Assembly (NCBI GenBank): GCA_002102555.1
Contig: MCFL01000009.1
Location: forward strand, 62,001 to 126,000
Direction: 5' to 3'
Length of the DNA stretch: 64,000 nucleotides
DNA from: Catenaria anguillulae PL171
Lineage: Eukaryota > Blastocladiomycota > Blastocladiomycetes > Blastocladiales > Catenariaceae
Below, one piece after another: positions 20,551 through 31,600 of this stretch. Positions within the stretch are counted from its first letter, which is position 1. Each line of letters opens with the position of its first letter. A program made the position numbers and the translations under genes. The notes under the pieces were generated by a model. The model worked only from the letters and a program-made list of their open reading frames with translations, made no database searches and was not told where the DNA came from.

Positions 20551-22098
20551 CTACCGCGGATGCTGCGTATACCCGCCGCCAGACATTGGCATCCCTTGCC
20601 CTCGCATCTGCTGCTGCTGCTGCTGCTGCTGTCCCTGGAACATGCTGGCGGGCGGCGCTGGCCTCTGTCCCCCCAACGCCATGGGCCCCAAGGACCCGAG
20701 CGGCGCCACTGCGGGTGGCATTCCGCCCATACCGAGCGCCATGGACGCCGGCGACACGGGCGGCTGACCATTGACTGGTGGCATGCCCTGTGGCGGCACC
20801 GTGGGCCCAAATCCGAGACCTGGGCTCATGGCCTGGGATGGACGCATGCCCATTCCCATGCCCATGTTTGCCCCGAGCCCCATACTCATTCCAGGCGGCA
20901 TTCCCAAGGGCGGCGCCCCGGGCAATCCCATGCCCATCCCTGGCGTAGCCGCTGCGGCTGCGGCTGCGGCCGCAGACATTTGCGCATACGTGGCCCATAC
21001 GGCATCGAGAAACATGGAATCGTTGGTCACGCGCGCAATGAGCGAGTCGCGGAGAGCTTGGCGCGAGGGCAAGCCGGGCGGGAACGCGTGCATGAGGGAC
21101 ATGGTGGCGTGTGCGAGGCGGATGGGGTCGACTTCTTGTGCAGCGTTCGATGGCACTTGCGCGGGTGCAGCTGGGGTGGTGGATGTGGGTTTGATGGGAG
21201 ATGACGCGAGTGTGGCGGCAGGGTTCGCGGTTGGTTTGGTGGGTGAGGCTGGTGCGGCCGGGGTGGGTTTCTTGGTTGGCGACTTGGTACGTGCAGGCGA
21301 CGATGGACGGATGGGCGCGGCCGACCTGGGCGGCGAGGTGACGGATGCGTCCAAGGGCACAGGGCCGGGCGCCGGGCTGGCCGTCGACAGCTTTGCCATG
21401 AGCCTGGCCATGTCGCTATCGCCAGCAGATACGGTTGCCGATGGTGCATTGGACGACGTGACCGAATTGATGCTGGACGCGCCGGGATCCCCCGACGACC
21501 CGCGTGCTCGCTGAATCATGCCCATGAGATCGTTTTGTGCCGACGCGAGCAGCTTTGCCGAGGACGTCCCGCCCGCAGCGGGCTTGGTCGTGCTTGTCGC
21601 ATTGGCACTGCGTGTGTTGTTGTTGGTATCTTCTTGCTTGCACAGCTGGGTGATCACGTCGAAAAACTTGCGTCGATCCGCCTGCTCAAAGAACCAGATG
21701 CCATAGGTATTCTTGTCCTGCGCCTTGAACATGAGATAATCGCCCGATACATGCCAGACCAGGTCGGACGTGAGCGGCAGATAATAGTTGCTTGTGGAAA
21801 GCCGGTTCATGATGAAGATGCCATGTGTTGGGCGAGCCGACCGGGCAAACAGAAACATGGTGCCCTCGATGCCGTCACGGGTCCACCCAGCAGGGGAATC
21901 CGAGCCGGGCGTGGGCGTCATGTACCGGTACAGGGTCACGTGCGGGGTCGAGTCGACAATGTGCGAGACAAGCGGGTCTTTGCGTTTGAGGACCTGCAGA
22001 TTCGCTTGCAGGCGCAGGTCGTCCTTGGCTTGCGATTGGGAGTGTGCAGGGCCGTGGCCGAGCGGTTGGGCCCGGTCCTTGGTGTGATTGGAGGTCAT
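20551..22098 (-). CDS. DCP1: mRNA-decapping activator DCP1
   Basis: A single-exon 515-residue protein. Residues about 28-150 form the EVH1-like Dcp1 domain: LQVLKRKDPLVSHIVDSTPH, VTLYRYM, W-x3-GIEGTMFLFARSARPTHGIF, IMNRLSTSNYYLPLTSDL, and KNTYGIWFFEQADRRKFFDV. These match the conserved Dcp1 motifs that bind and activate Dcp2 for removal of the mRNA cap in P-bodies. The C-terminal ~350 residues are low complexity: Ala/Pro/Ser-rich, then Met/Gly/Pro-rich, with a Gln run near the end. A conserved-looking helix RLAHATMSLMHAFPPGLPSR (about 345) could be a trimerisation-type motif. It is divergent from CMC2 across 427 bp. Confidence 0.93.
   Translation of the reverse strand: MTSNHTKDRAQPLGHGPAHSQSQAKDDLRLQANLQVLKRKDPLVSHIVDSTPHVTLYRYMTPTPGSDSPAGWTRDGIEGTMFLFARSARPTHGIFIMNRLSTSNYYLPLTSDLVWHVSGDYLMFKAQDKNTYGIWFFEQADRRKFFDVITQLCKQEDTNNNTRSANATSTTKPAAGGTSSAKLLASAQNDLMGMIQRARGSSGDPGASSINSVTSSNAPSATVSAGDSDMARLMAKLSTASPAPGPVPLDASVTSPPRSAAPIRPSSPARTKSPTKKPTPAAPASPTKPTANPAATLASSPIKPTSTTPAAPAQVPSNAAQEVDPIRLAHATMSLMHAFPPGLPSRQALRDSLIARVTNDSMFLDAVWATYAQMSAAAAAAAAATPGMGMGLPGAPPLGMPPGMSMGLGANMGMGMGMRPSQAMSPGLGFGPTVPPQGMPPVNGQPPVSPASMALGMGGMPPAVAPLGSLGPMALGGQRPAPPASMFQGQQQQQQQQMRGQGMPMSGGGYTQHPR
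20608..20631 (-). repeat. CTG/CAG microsatellite coding the DCP1 glutamine run
   Basis: An uninterrupted CTG run on the plus strand encodes Gln repeats near the DCP1 C-terminus. Confidence 0.8.
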
Positions 22099-22525
22099 TT
22101 TCTTGATGTTGATGGATTGAGTGACTTGGACTTGGATGAAAGGCCGGGGCGTCCGTTGGACATAGGGTTCGCGCGGTGGTGAGGGCCGGGGGGTGCCAGA
22201 TGGCGAGTATGAAGCACGGTTGGCGGACGCAAAACGTGGTACTCGAGGGGGAGGTCTGATTGCGGTGGGTTGTGGAGCCGTGATGCATATGAGGACCCGG
22301 CCGTCTGATGGTTATTTCATCGTCGACGTCGACATTTATTGGCAAGAGACGGATTTGATTGATTTGGTTGAAACACGCATGCTTTTTTATGATGGAATGG
22401 CTCGCCGATCGGTCGGTGGAGGTGGGGCAGTTGAGTTTCTCGGTCCAGTTCAGGCATTTTGACTCCCATCCAGGTCCTGCCATCAATGCTTCCCACCGCA
22501 GAGACTGGGCAGAATACACCACACA
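22099..22525. promoter_or_regulatory. Divergent promoter region, DCP1 / CMC2
   Basis: The two genes are transcribed outward from this 427-bp interval, so both promoters should be here. No clear TATA element was picked out. Confidence 0.5.
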
Positions 22526-22841
22526 ATGCATCCAACACTCGACAACCCGCACCTGATTACCTGCCAGGAAATCATCAAGGCCCTCAACGAGTGCCACGCC
22601 ACGTCCGGGTGGAAAAAGTACTTTGGCGCTTGCAACGACCTCAAGCACAAGCTCAACCAGTGCTTGACCGAAGACGTATGTCATTCATCCCGTTTATTGA
22701 GCTCAATGTATTCAGTCATGTTCAATTGACTCCATGTCCATTTATACATAGTACGTTGCCCGGCGAGCCGTCAATGCGGCCGAGGCAAAGAAACGCCGGG
22801 ATAAGGCTGAGAAGGTGTGGGACGAGCTCGAGCTCAAGTAA
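22526..22841 (+). CDS. CMC2: CMC2-type twin CX9C mitochondrial protein
   Basis: Exons 22526-22675 and 22752-22841 are joined across a 76-nt GTATGT...CATAG intron, in phase, to give 79 residues. The twin CX9C pattern is exact: CQEIIKALNEC and CNDLKHKLNQC, each with nine residues between cysteines, in the order MHPTLDNPHLITCQEI typical of Cmc2. A charged helix EAKKRRDKAEKVWDELELK ends the protein. Cmc2 is imported into the intermembrane space through the Mia40 relay and is needed for cytochrome c oxidase assembly. Size and motif positions match the family. Confidence 0.9.
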
Positions 22842-23047
22842 TCGAGACACACATATCCTTGCATCGGGTCCATTTCCATGCATCATTCCATGCCCCCGTG
22901 GTCCCAATTGTCCTCTGTACATACATAAGTGTTCGACTCGTGACTTGCGCCCGACGGCGCAGTTGGAACGCAATCTCGCTTGTGAACTGGCATCGTCATC
23001 ATCAGTTAATCTTGTTGACATTCAAGAGCGCAATGATACCCACAGCA

Positions 23048-23974
23048 ATGCATTCTTTGTCCTCCGTCTCTGCCCAGTCAGCAGGCCATACCATGACCAT
23101 GACCAGCACCAACACCAACACCAACGGCCATACGTCCGACCCAGCAACTTCACATTCACATCACGCAATGAAGGTTCCAACAATCCAATCGATTACAAAG
23201 CTGGCCGATGCCGTGGACGATCTGTTCAACGGATGCAAGGAGATTGTCCTGCATTTCAACATGGGCATTTACAAGTCTGTTTTCTCAAAACTTTCTGTGC
23301 CAACCACGATCCAACTGTTGACCCGACCTGCCTGATTGCCAATCTGTTGCAGTGGATTGGATCAACTCACTCACACGGGACCAGAAACGTACACGAATCG
23401 AGTTGTTGAGCGCATGCATGCGATTGACATGCTGTGTGACGAGATGCTCGTTGACTTGGTCCGTCCATTGCCATTTTTACCATGAGGGGCACATGGTTTC
23501 GTTGAGCTCATTGTTCAATGCATTGCTGGACGGTGCTTTGCTTTCGATGTCAACTAGGGACCAGGAGCAGAACTCGAAGCCATCTTTGCTCCATCTGCCG
23601 CTGAAACGAGCAGCGGTGTTGCGGTACCGTCCTTTGCGCCGACAAGACATACACGGCAGCCACCATCTCAACTGCAAATGGCAACCAATGAGCAAGATGC
23701 CATGCAAGTTGACCCGGATCCGTCGTCTTCCAATGACGCAGCGCATCGCGAGCAGATTGATCCGCAAAAGTGGGCCACGGATTTCTTGCTTTCCGTGTTT
23801 GAAGCAGACGCGTTGGCAGTGATGGGTCAAGGCAAGCAGGGCGTGTTGACTGCGCCGCCGTCGCCGACGGTGGGAGCAGCAGGCCAGTTGGGACAAGGAG
23901 AGGCAGCGGGAGCGGACAAGGCTGGAGTCGAGGAGAGGGTCGAGGATGAGCTGATGGCCATGTTGGTGGATTGA
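23048..23974 (+). CDS. Unrecognised 248-residue protein, three exons
   Basis: Proposed exons 23048-23274, 23353-23462 and 23565-23974 close in phase (GTCTGT...TTGCAG and GTCCAT...CCAG introns) and give 248 residues. The N-terminal ~40 residues are Thr/Asn/His-rich. Predicted helices follow: IQSITKLADAVDDLFNGCKE, then ETYTNRVVERMHAIDMLCDE, then LVDLVRAELEAIF. An acidic C-terminus ends in EDELMAMLVD. The middle looks like a helical-bundle subunit of a complex, loosely like small Mediator subunits, but I cannot name a family. The splice joins rest on phase and helix continuity only. Confidence 0.5.
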
Positions 23975-24384
23975 CCACGTGAACTGTGTGAGCAGTTGTT
24001 GGTATGTAATTGCTTTGATCGACTGTTGGTGGTTCCATTGTCGATTGTCTCAGACTCGCAGACTTGGATCAAAAATGACACACTGGCAGGGCCCGCACCG
24101 ATGGGCGATGGATGGTCTCAGTTTACTGATGCGACTCAGACTCAGACTCAGCTCAAGTGATCACCAAAATGGACCCGAGTGCATGTGAGTGAATCCAAAA
24201 GTGCAGAAAAAGTCTTCGTAGCGCGGTTCCGAGTCCGTTATGAAATTTCTTACTGTGACTTGCCATTGGACTCACCCTCAGGCTCGAGACACCATATTCA
24301 TATTAAGATCTTCCATCCATCCATACTTATAGGCGACTGCCCCGTTGCCCGTTGGTTGTTTGAAGGCAAGCACGAGCAGCCAGC
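23975..24384. other. Intergenic
   Basis: Includes short CAGACT direct repeats near 24128-24150. No gene seen. Confidence 0.5.
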
Positions 24385-26068
24385 ATGATGCACGCTTCGC
24401 ATATCCACGTGCGCACGCCCACCAATCCGAGCCAACCCGTCCAAGTGGATCCGTGCACCAGCGACTCTGAGGCTAGCACCACCGACTATCACTCGTTTGC
24501 GTCTTCGCGCTCCTCGTCTTCATCCTCGTCCTCGGCCTCGGCCTCGACCACCATCTTGCCCTCCCAATCCACTCTCGAGCCACCGGTACCACCAAAGCAC
24601 TCTCCGCTCAGCGACCGTGACCTTGACCGCGACTTCAACGACCTCGGCTTTGGCACCCCCATTGCTTCCCCCGGAAGCCCCCACGCCCAGCAACCGCGCC
24701 ATCTGTCCGTTACACCAACACAAAGTGACTCATCGTCCGGCCCCGCTTCATCTCCGAGTGGCGACAACCAAAGCCAACCCCTCGACCTCGCCCTCCGAAC
24801 GCAAGAACCCGCGTCCTCGCTCACTGCAGCTGCCGAACACGGCGACACCATCATCATGTCCTCGACGCGTCCCACCATCTCTGACACTGAAATCGCTGCA
24901 CCCAACTCGCCGCCCATCAAAACCACCACAAACACACTCCCACACTTCCCCGCCGACGCTGCTCCCGCAACCTTCCAAGTCCCGTCGCCGCCGACGCCGT
25001 CCATGCCGACCTACACAATGCCTGCGGGCCCGGCCACGGGCGTTCCTCCCGCTTCATCCATGCCAGGCATCTCGTCCTTGTTCCCATCGGCACTCGGGCT
25101 CATGACGGGCACCACCCCGGACTGGTCGGCGCAGCAACAGCCCGTATCGTCGTCGTATTATTTCACGTCGCAACCGCAGATGATGCCCATGCGTCCACCC
25201 AAAGTGTACGGCCCACTGGGCACCTACGAGCAGCTACTCGACAATGTGATCTCGGCGGCCTGGTCCGTTGCCGGCAGTGTGTGGGCCATGGCGAAAACGG
25301 CCGCATCGTGGATCGTGGCGCCTGTCAAGAATGTCGGGTGGTATTACTTGGGCATGGCGGCAGATACGCTGGCGCTGTATTGGCGCGCGAGTCCGCATTT
25401 GCGCGTGTTTGTTTATGGTACAGTTTATGTTCTCTTCTTTGCACTTGTCGTTCAAAGTGTCTCACTTGATCACTGTCTGTTCCTTGATGGAAACAGCATT
25501 CGGGCTCATTACCGCCATTCCGCTCGCCATCTTTGCCGGCTACGCCGCCGTCACGCTCGGCATTACGCTCGGTCTGTATTTTTTTTGGCGCTTCGACTCC
25601 AGCAAACCGTGCCACTGACATGTCAACTCAACTTGACTGGTCCTTGTAGCCATCGCATCCGGCGGCACGTTGCTCGCCTCTGGCGCCGCGCTCGGCGGCG
25701 GCATGCTCGTGCTCGGTCCCATTCTGCTGTTTTCGCTCATTGGCGCGGGCTTGCTCACATTGGCCGTGTCGGTGCTCTCGGGCGGATGGCATGTCTTGTT
25801 TGGCGGCGGCGAGCAGGCAATGCAGCAACAGCAGTCGCAGATGATGATGGCTGGTGGCGGATATGTCCCGCAGCAACCGCAGCCGCAGCAGTCGCAAGGG
25901 TTGATTGGAAGCGTGTTGAGTTGGTTGGCGCCCACAACTGCGCCGACGGTGCCCACCTCAGGGACAGGGTACTATGATGCCGGCATGTTAAAGCAGCCGC
26001 CTGGGACGTATGCGGGGGCGGCGGGAATGCAGATGCAGCAACAACAACCCGATGTGCTGGCCAGGTGA
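24385..26068 (+). CDS. Promethin/LDAF1-like membrane protein
   Basis: Exons 24385-25417, 25497-25571 and 25650-26068 join in phase (GTACAG...AACAG, GTCTGT...TGTAG) to give 508 residues. The first ~280 residues are Ser/Pro/Thr-rich and probably disordered. Then comes an amphipathic region (EQLLDNVISAAWSVAGSVWA). Two hydrophobic hairpins are rebuilt by splicing: FGLITAIPLAIFAGYAAVTL and SGGTLLASGAALGGGMLVLG with PILLFSLIGAGLLTLAVSVL. This hairpin pattern, with a proline early in the first segment and LGPILL in the second, resembles promethin/LDAF1 and yeast LDO proteins, seipin partners at sites of lipid-droplet birth. The tail is Gln/Gly-rich. A generic ER hairpin protein is the alternative. 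Confidence 0.58.
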
Positions 26069-26381
26069 CTGTCCAAGTCGGTATGCGGTCATGTACGGCG
26101 AGGTACAGGAGCCAGAGAATTGCGTGTATAGTACAGTATGATCGATGGCGTTTTCCCATGTGTACCATGGTTTCGTTTCAATGTACGCATATCATGCAAT
26201 CATTCATGTCTTTTACTTCTGGCAACGCTCATCGAAGCGCAAGTCGGGCGACCGAGCAAGAGCTGAGTTCACTTTGATGTCGGAAATGGCAGTGTAAACC
26301 GCATGTCCGCTTCATGTCCGCCGTACATGACTAAATCCACGATTCGCAACAACAGTGTGACTCTTTTCGCTTTGGCTACCC
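26069..26381. other. Intergenic up to inverted arm 2
   Basis: LDAF1-like 3' flank. No gene seen; similarity to arm 1 begins at 26382. Confidence 0.5.
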
Positions 26382-28302
26382 GTCACCATGCGTCACGATT
26401 CATGCCCGGCAATGGCAACTTGCAACGTGCAACGTACGGAAGAGGGAAGTGAGCTTGTTTTCGGCGAGCATGTGCGCGATACGCGTCCTTGTCCAATCAG
26501 CAGACAGCAACGATCAAAGTCGTGAATGTGAGACATGGGCTCTTCGTGCATCAACTGCGTTGCAACCAGCAGCTTTCGGGTAATCGCAACTGTGCATCGC
26601 AATTCAGCTGTGGCCAGTAGTACATGTACGACCAAAATCTTGACAGAGTTGGGCAGGATTCAATAAAATGGGGATCATGAAGTGATCGACTTGAGTCACA
26701 TTGAGGTGACCCCCCGTTTTCCGACGAGTCGGCAAAACTTGGACGACCGACCTACCTATGGGTGATGACTCGGGCGGAGCCTTTCGGGAGCAGAGTGAAA
26801 GCAGGTGGGATCCTTCTTTGTCGGACCGTGTGCAGGGCTTTTGAATCGAACGGTTGGATATTCTAACCCTACCAGTGCGAAATGAAATGAAATGAACTGG
26901 ACTGCGGAACCGGACTCTGACAACTTCTTTCGTTTCCCACAACTCTCTTGTCAACGGAATCGTCCGACCAGTCTTCTGAAGACAGGCCCCCACGGCTGCC
27001 TATGTACTTGCCGAGGTGTGCCGATGGGTACAAATAGGAGCGGCCGACCCTCGTCTCTATCCCAACTTTTGACTGATTCCACATCCAATCCAACTTCCAT
27101 TCAACCCAACCAAACATTCAATCAATCCAATTCTCAATCTCCAACATCAACATCATCATCATCATCACCATGATGCATCTTCTCTCTCTTCTCTCCATAG
27201 CCTTGCTTGCTTCCACTCAAGTCGCAACGGCTGCCCCTCTCAGTTCGTACATCCTTCTCCATCGTGATCTGTCTCTGTTCAACATAAAGGAGCTAACATT
27301 TAACCCATTCCCTCCTTCCGATTCGTCGACAGAAAAACGCGCAAGCTCCACCTCGTGTGCTGCCACCTTCACGGGCATGACCATCATGGACTGCCACTGC
27401 ACCGCCTCGTGCACGCTGACTGGCCGGTGCTGCGACGACTACCGCGACTTTGCACTCAGCACTGCCTCGTTTGCGTCGTCGGCCAAGCTCGCCATTGCCG
27501 ATGCCAAGCCCGCCGGTGCCGACCGCTTGCCCGAGTTCCACAAGGTCGAAGTCGCTGTCATGGGCTCGTCGGCTGGACCCACAAAGGACACGACGCTGCT
27601 GGCCGTGCGCAACTGCGTGTTTGAAGACGTGCTGCGCGTGCCCCGCCCGCGGCCAGGCGAGGTCGGCATCACGGTCATGCCGCAATGGGAACTGCGCCAG
27701 TGCACCAGCGGCTACGACGTGGTGGCTCTCAAGTCGACCGTCGACCCAACATCGGGCGCTACCGTGTCGAGCATGTCCACGTTCAAGAATGCCGTCAAGG
27801 TGCCTGCCAAGGTGCGCGTGGCCATTGGCGAAATGCCGCCCTCGGATCCCATCACGATTCAAGTGCACCCGAAACCCTGGGACGTGCTCTACTATGCCGA
27901 AGTGAGCGGCGACTCGGCAGAGGCCGCGTACAAGATGGCGCTGGGTGCACGTGCAGCTGCTGCCGGTACATCTGACGGCAGGCTGCCAGCCGTGTTCAGT
28001 GCCAGGCTGGTCAAGGAGCCAAAGACGGGCAAGTTGCCGTGGGATCCGACAACGGGTCGCACATGGGCCGTGACGGATGCCAAGCTGTCGACGGTGGACG
28101 TGGTGACCATGGCCATTCCCGAATCGGATGTGTCGCCGCGTCGGTTGGATGAAAACTACGACGAGGTTGCCAGGAATGCCAACTACCGCGTCACACCCAC
28201 ACGGGCGGGTCACTTGCGCAAGATCTGGGACGGGAAAAAGTGGCTCGATGTGGTGGACGCGAGGGGCAATCGGATCGTCCCGCAGTTGCCGCTTTGAAAT
28301 CA
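26382..28302 (+). repeat. Inverted repeat arm 2 (pairs with 14605-16533)
   Basis: A 1921-bp block that is the reverse complement of arm 1 with few differences. It contains about 790 bp upstream sequence and the whole second SMB-like gene. A small ORF (26393-26635 minus) is also open in arm 1 (16313-16522 plus), probably just because the DNA is so similar. Confidence 0.93.
27170..28297 (+). CDS. Secreted somatomedin-B-like protein, copy 2
   Basis: Exons 27170-27242 and 27333-28297 are joined across a 90-nt GTTCGT...GACAG intron to give 345 residues, matching copy 1 almost exactly. Here the intron length is a multiple of three with no stop, so an unspliced 375-residue form would also be open. 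The same signal peptide (ending VATA), KKRA join, C-x-C-x3-C-x5-CC-DDY cluster and unknown C-terminal region are present. Residue changes from copy 1 are conservative. The ATG sits in ATCACCATGATG behind a run of CAT triplets in the 5' UTR shared by both copies. Intact reading in both copies suggests both are functional or the duplication is recent. Confidence 0.75.
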   Translation: MMHLLSLLSIALLASTQVATAAPLSSYILLHRDLSLFNIKELTFNPFPPSDSSTEKRASSTSCAATFTGMTIMDCHCTASCTLTGRCCDDYRDFALSTASFASSAKLAIADAKPAGADRLPEFHKVEVAVMGSSAGPTKDTTLLAVRNCVFEDVLRVPRPRPGEVGITVMPQWELRQCTSGYDVVALKSTVDPTSGATVSSMSTFKNAVKVPAKVRVAIGEMPPSDPITIQVHPKPWDVLYYAEVSGDSAEAAYKMALGARAAAAGTSDGRLPAVFSARLVKEPKTGKLPWDPTTGRTWAVTDAKLSTVDVVTMAIPESDVSPRRLDENYDEVARNANYRVTPTRAGHLRKIWDGKKWLDVVDARGNRIVPQLPL

Positions 28303-28606
28303 TGATATCAGCGTGGGTTTGCAGTGTCTTTTATCGGTGTGGGTGTGACTTTTAGTTGTTGGCGTGGTGTGTCTTGGGTGTGTCTGTATTCAAAAAGTTC
28401 TGCAAGGACATAAAAATTGCAAATCATTTGTGTATTATTCCTTGTCTCCGAGCCGTTGCGAATCACTTGAGGCAGCTGGTCGATGTTACGTATTTCGAAC
28501 CGGATCATGTAAATACGCAGATGAAGCACCAATAAACACATCAAGTGATGGCACAAAAGAGAAACAGATAACAACGACACAACCGAACAGAAACATTGCA
28601 CACAAC
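28303..28606. other. Intergenic between convergent genes
   Basis: 3' flanks of SMB copy 2 and KNL1. No other structure seen. Confidence 0.5.
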
Positions 28607-31600
28607 TCAAGACAATGCCTTGGCATTGGCTTGCTTCAACGCCTTCAAGACCTCGTCGCCAATCTTGGTAAAGCTGAAGCCACCCCGCTTAGCGGCAGCC
28701 GCCAGCTCCTGTGCCGGGGCATTGCCCCAATACGCCTTGAAAGCGACCTTGACCTCATCGCCCACATTCCACGTCCACGGATCCACCGACAGGTACATGT
28801 CCACACGGAATCTACCCCCGCCGATAGCCGTGTTCTCGTCATCAACCGCACTTGCTTCGTGACCAACCAGGTACGCGCCAGGGTTTGCGGAAAAGAAGGC
28901 AATCTTGGCGACCCACACATCGTCCATAGCGTATCCGCCGCCCGCCAACTCGGACCCGTGCACCTCCAAGTGCGACGTGAAATCACCTGCAAACTTCGTC
29001 TTGGCCGCATACAATTGCGCGTCCAAATGCATCCAAGTGTCCCAGCGATCCATCATCCAGTTGAATGCACTTGGCAGCACGTCGGAAGACCCAGGAATCA
29101 CGCGCAGGGCCTTTGGTTCGCGCATGATGCGTGCTTGCACGTTGGCTAGCAGCTGCGGAATCACATCGCCCGATCGGAACGAGCCAGCACCGGTGGTGAC
29201 CTCATCAATATTCCAATGGACGTCCACGGGCCAGGTCACGGCAACCTTGAGTGCGTCGCGGTAGTAGAAGACGAGCTTGTCTCGGGAATTCGGGTCGATA
29301 GTCCAACCGGTCGCCGACGCCAAGTGCTCGTAAAGACGCAACTCTTGTTCGAGATGCACCAGCGTGGGCACCTTGGAAAGAATGTCCTTCTTGTTCTTGG
29401 CCTGGGCAATTTTTGCGCGGAGCTCTTGGTTGCGCGCACGGGCTTGTTCCACCTTTGCCCTGGCGGCCTCCTCCTCGGCGTGCCGCTCGTTGAGTGCTTG
29501 AACAACAGCCAGGCGGTGGGCGCGGGCGGCCGTGATCTTGTTTTGCATGTCCGATACCTGGTCCTTGATGGCACGTTCGCGGGCTTCCCTCCTGTTTAAA
29601 TGTGCGCGAGCACGCAAACACACAACAAATGTGAGTAATCACAGGAATGGTCTAGAGCGAAACACGAAGTCCAAGAAAAAGAGAGGCACATACTGTTCCA
29701 TCCGCTTCCTGATTTTCTCGCGCCTCTCCTCCATCAACTCCTCCAACCGCGCCGCAATGTACCTCGCGACATACAGGCGTTCCTTCAACTCGTCGACATC
29801 CACTCTAAACACGCCCAATGCCTCCTCCAATGCCTCACAAAGAGCCTGGAGTTGCTGCTCGCGATACACCAAATGCTCGGCCCGTGTCACGTTGTTGAGA
29901 TGCGAAATCAAGTAATTGAGTTTGTCGACCAAAAACTCGCGCATGGTCGGGTTGTCACGCGACTCGATCCACATTTGCCAAAGCTTTGGGTACTCGCCAC
30001 GCTCGCGTGCATCTTGAACAATGGCGGCCTCAATGTCTGCGGCCTCGGCCGCACCCGACAGGATCCGGCGCATGTAGTAGTTGCAAAGCTCGTGCGTGCT
30101 TTGCAAAAGCTGAAAGTCGCGCCCGACCAGCTGGTACTTTGGTGCCGTCGCAAGCGGGTCTGCCGACTGCGCAGGGTTGTTGGAAGGCAAGGGGAGCAGG
30201 TGGTCGTGCATGTCCAGGTTCTTGAACACAAACTGCTGAGAACCCGAGGCAATAATGTGCTTGAGAATATCTGCCGGATCGTTTGACGATTCGTCCACGG
30301 CCGCGCCCCTGGGATCGCCAAGGTCTGCATCGACCAGCTCGGGCATGGACAACTGCATCAGGTCGGAAACATCGCCAACATGTGCCTCAGGGTCATCATC
30401 ACTTTCCAATCCACTGGGGATGCCTGCCGAACCCGACGACGACGGCATTGGCCTGGGCGACGATGCAAATGGCGACGATCCTGCGCCGGCCTTTCCCCTT
30501 GCCGCCTTTGACGGCGTCCCCTGCATGTCATGCCTCTGCTTCTCCCACGCTGACCCGAGAAGCATCCGATTCACCCGCCCCGACAATGGCGTCTCTGGCC
30601 GACCGGGCATCAAGCGCGCAGATGTCGACCCGGGCGTGGTCGCGCCTGAGGGGAGTGGACGCATGGGCGTGCGACGGCCAATGTGCACCGAGGGTCCCAA
30701 GCGCGCTGGCGACATGGACTCGTCGGCGCTTGCGACGCGCCGCATGGCGCGGCCGGGAGTCATGAGATCGAGCAGCTCTGACCGTGAGGATGTGCCGAAT
30801 GCGTCGGCTGACAGGACGCGCGCGGTGGATTGAGGCATGGGCGCGCGGGGCGTGCGGCTGGACATGCTTCCTGACGCAGGGGTCGATGGGACCGTCAACG
30901 TGGAGCGGGATGCTAAGCCCGAGGCAGCGACCAGGGCCGGGGAGCGGGCCGGAGACGAGATGGCGGCCAGGCGGGCAGCCGCTGCGGGTGTACCGACGAT
31001 GGATGATTTGCGCGCAACAATCTCGTTTAGGGTATCTTGCAAGGTGCGAAGGGGCGCGATCGGGGCAGATGTCTTTGGCTGCGGCGTGCTTGAGATACGC
31101 GTGGCGGCAACGGCGGTGGCACGTGACGGCGGTAGCGAGACTGTGCGTGAGCCCGTCATGGGATGGGCATACGACATTGGGTTGGTTGTGGGCGTTTGAG
31201 GAGGCAGCTGCACTTGAGGGACGGCTGTGGTTGACGGTGGTGCTGCTGCGGGCGACATGAGTGGTTGCGCGGCTTGCGGATGCGGTTGCGGCTGCGGCTG
31301 CGGGTTTGCCTGCGTTCCTTGGGCCGGAGATGTGGCTTGAGGTGGTTGCTCTTGCTGTTGCTCTTCCTCTTGGGTGGTTTGTAGTTGGTTGTGCCTTGCT
31401 GGCAACGGACTGAGCATGGCATCCGTCATCTTGATGAGCGATTCGCGACGGTCCTGGCTTGCTAGCACCGCCGTCGTCGCCGGTGGCCGCATTAACGACG
31501 AGCCCATTTCGGGCGAATGCGTACCCGTCGAGCGCGTGGCCGCGGGTGGTGGGGATACTGATGAACGAACAATGGGCGATAATTCACGGCTTGGGCCAGT

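Noticed and set aside
27293..28303. 336-codon antisense frame over SMB copy 2
   Set aside because: Mirror of the SMB coding frame; the same shadow is broken in copy 1, so it is not conserved.
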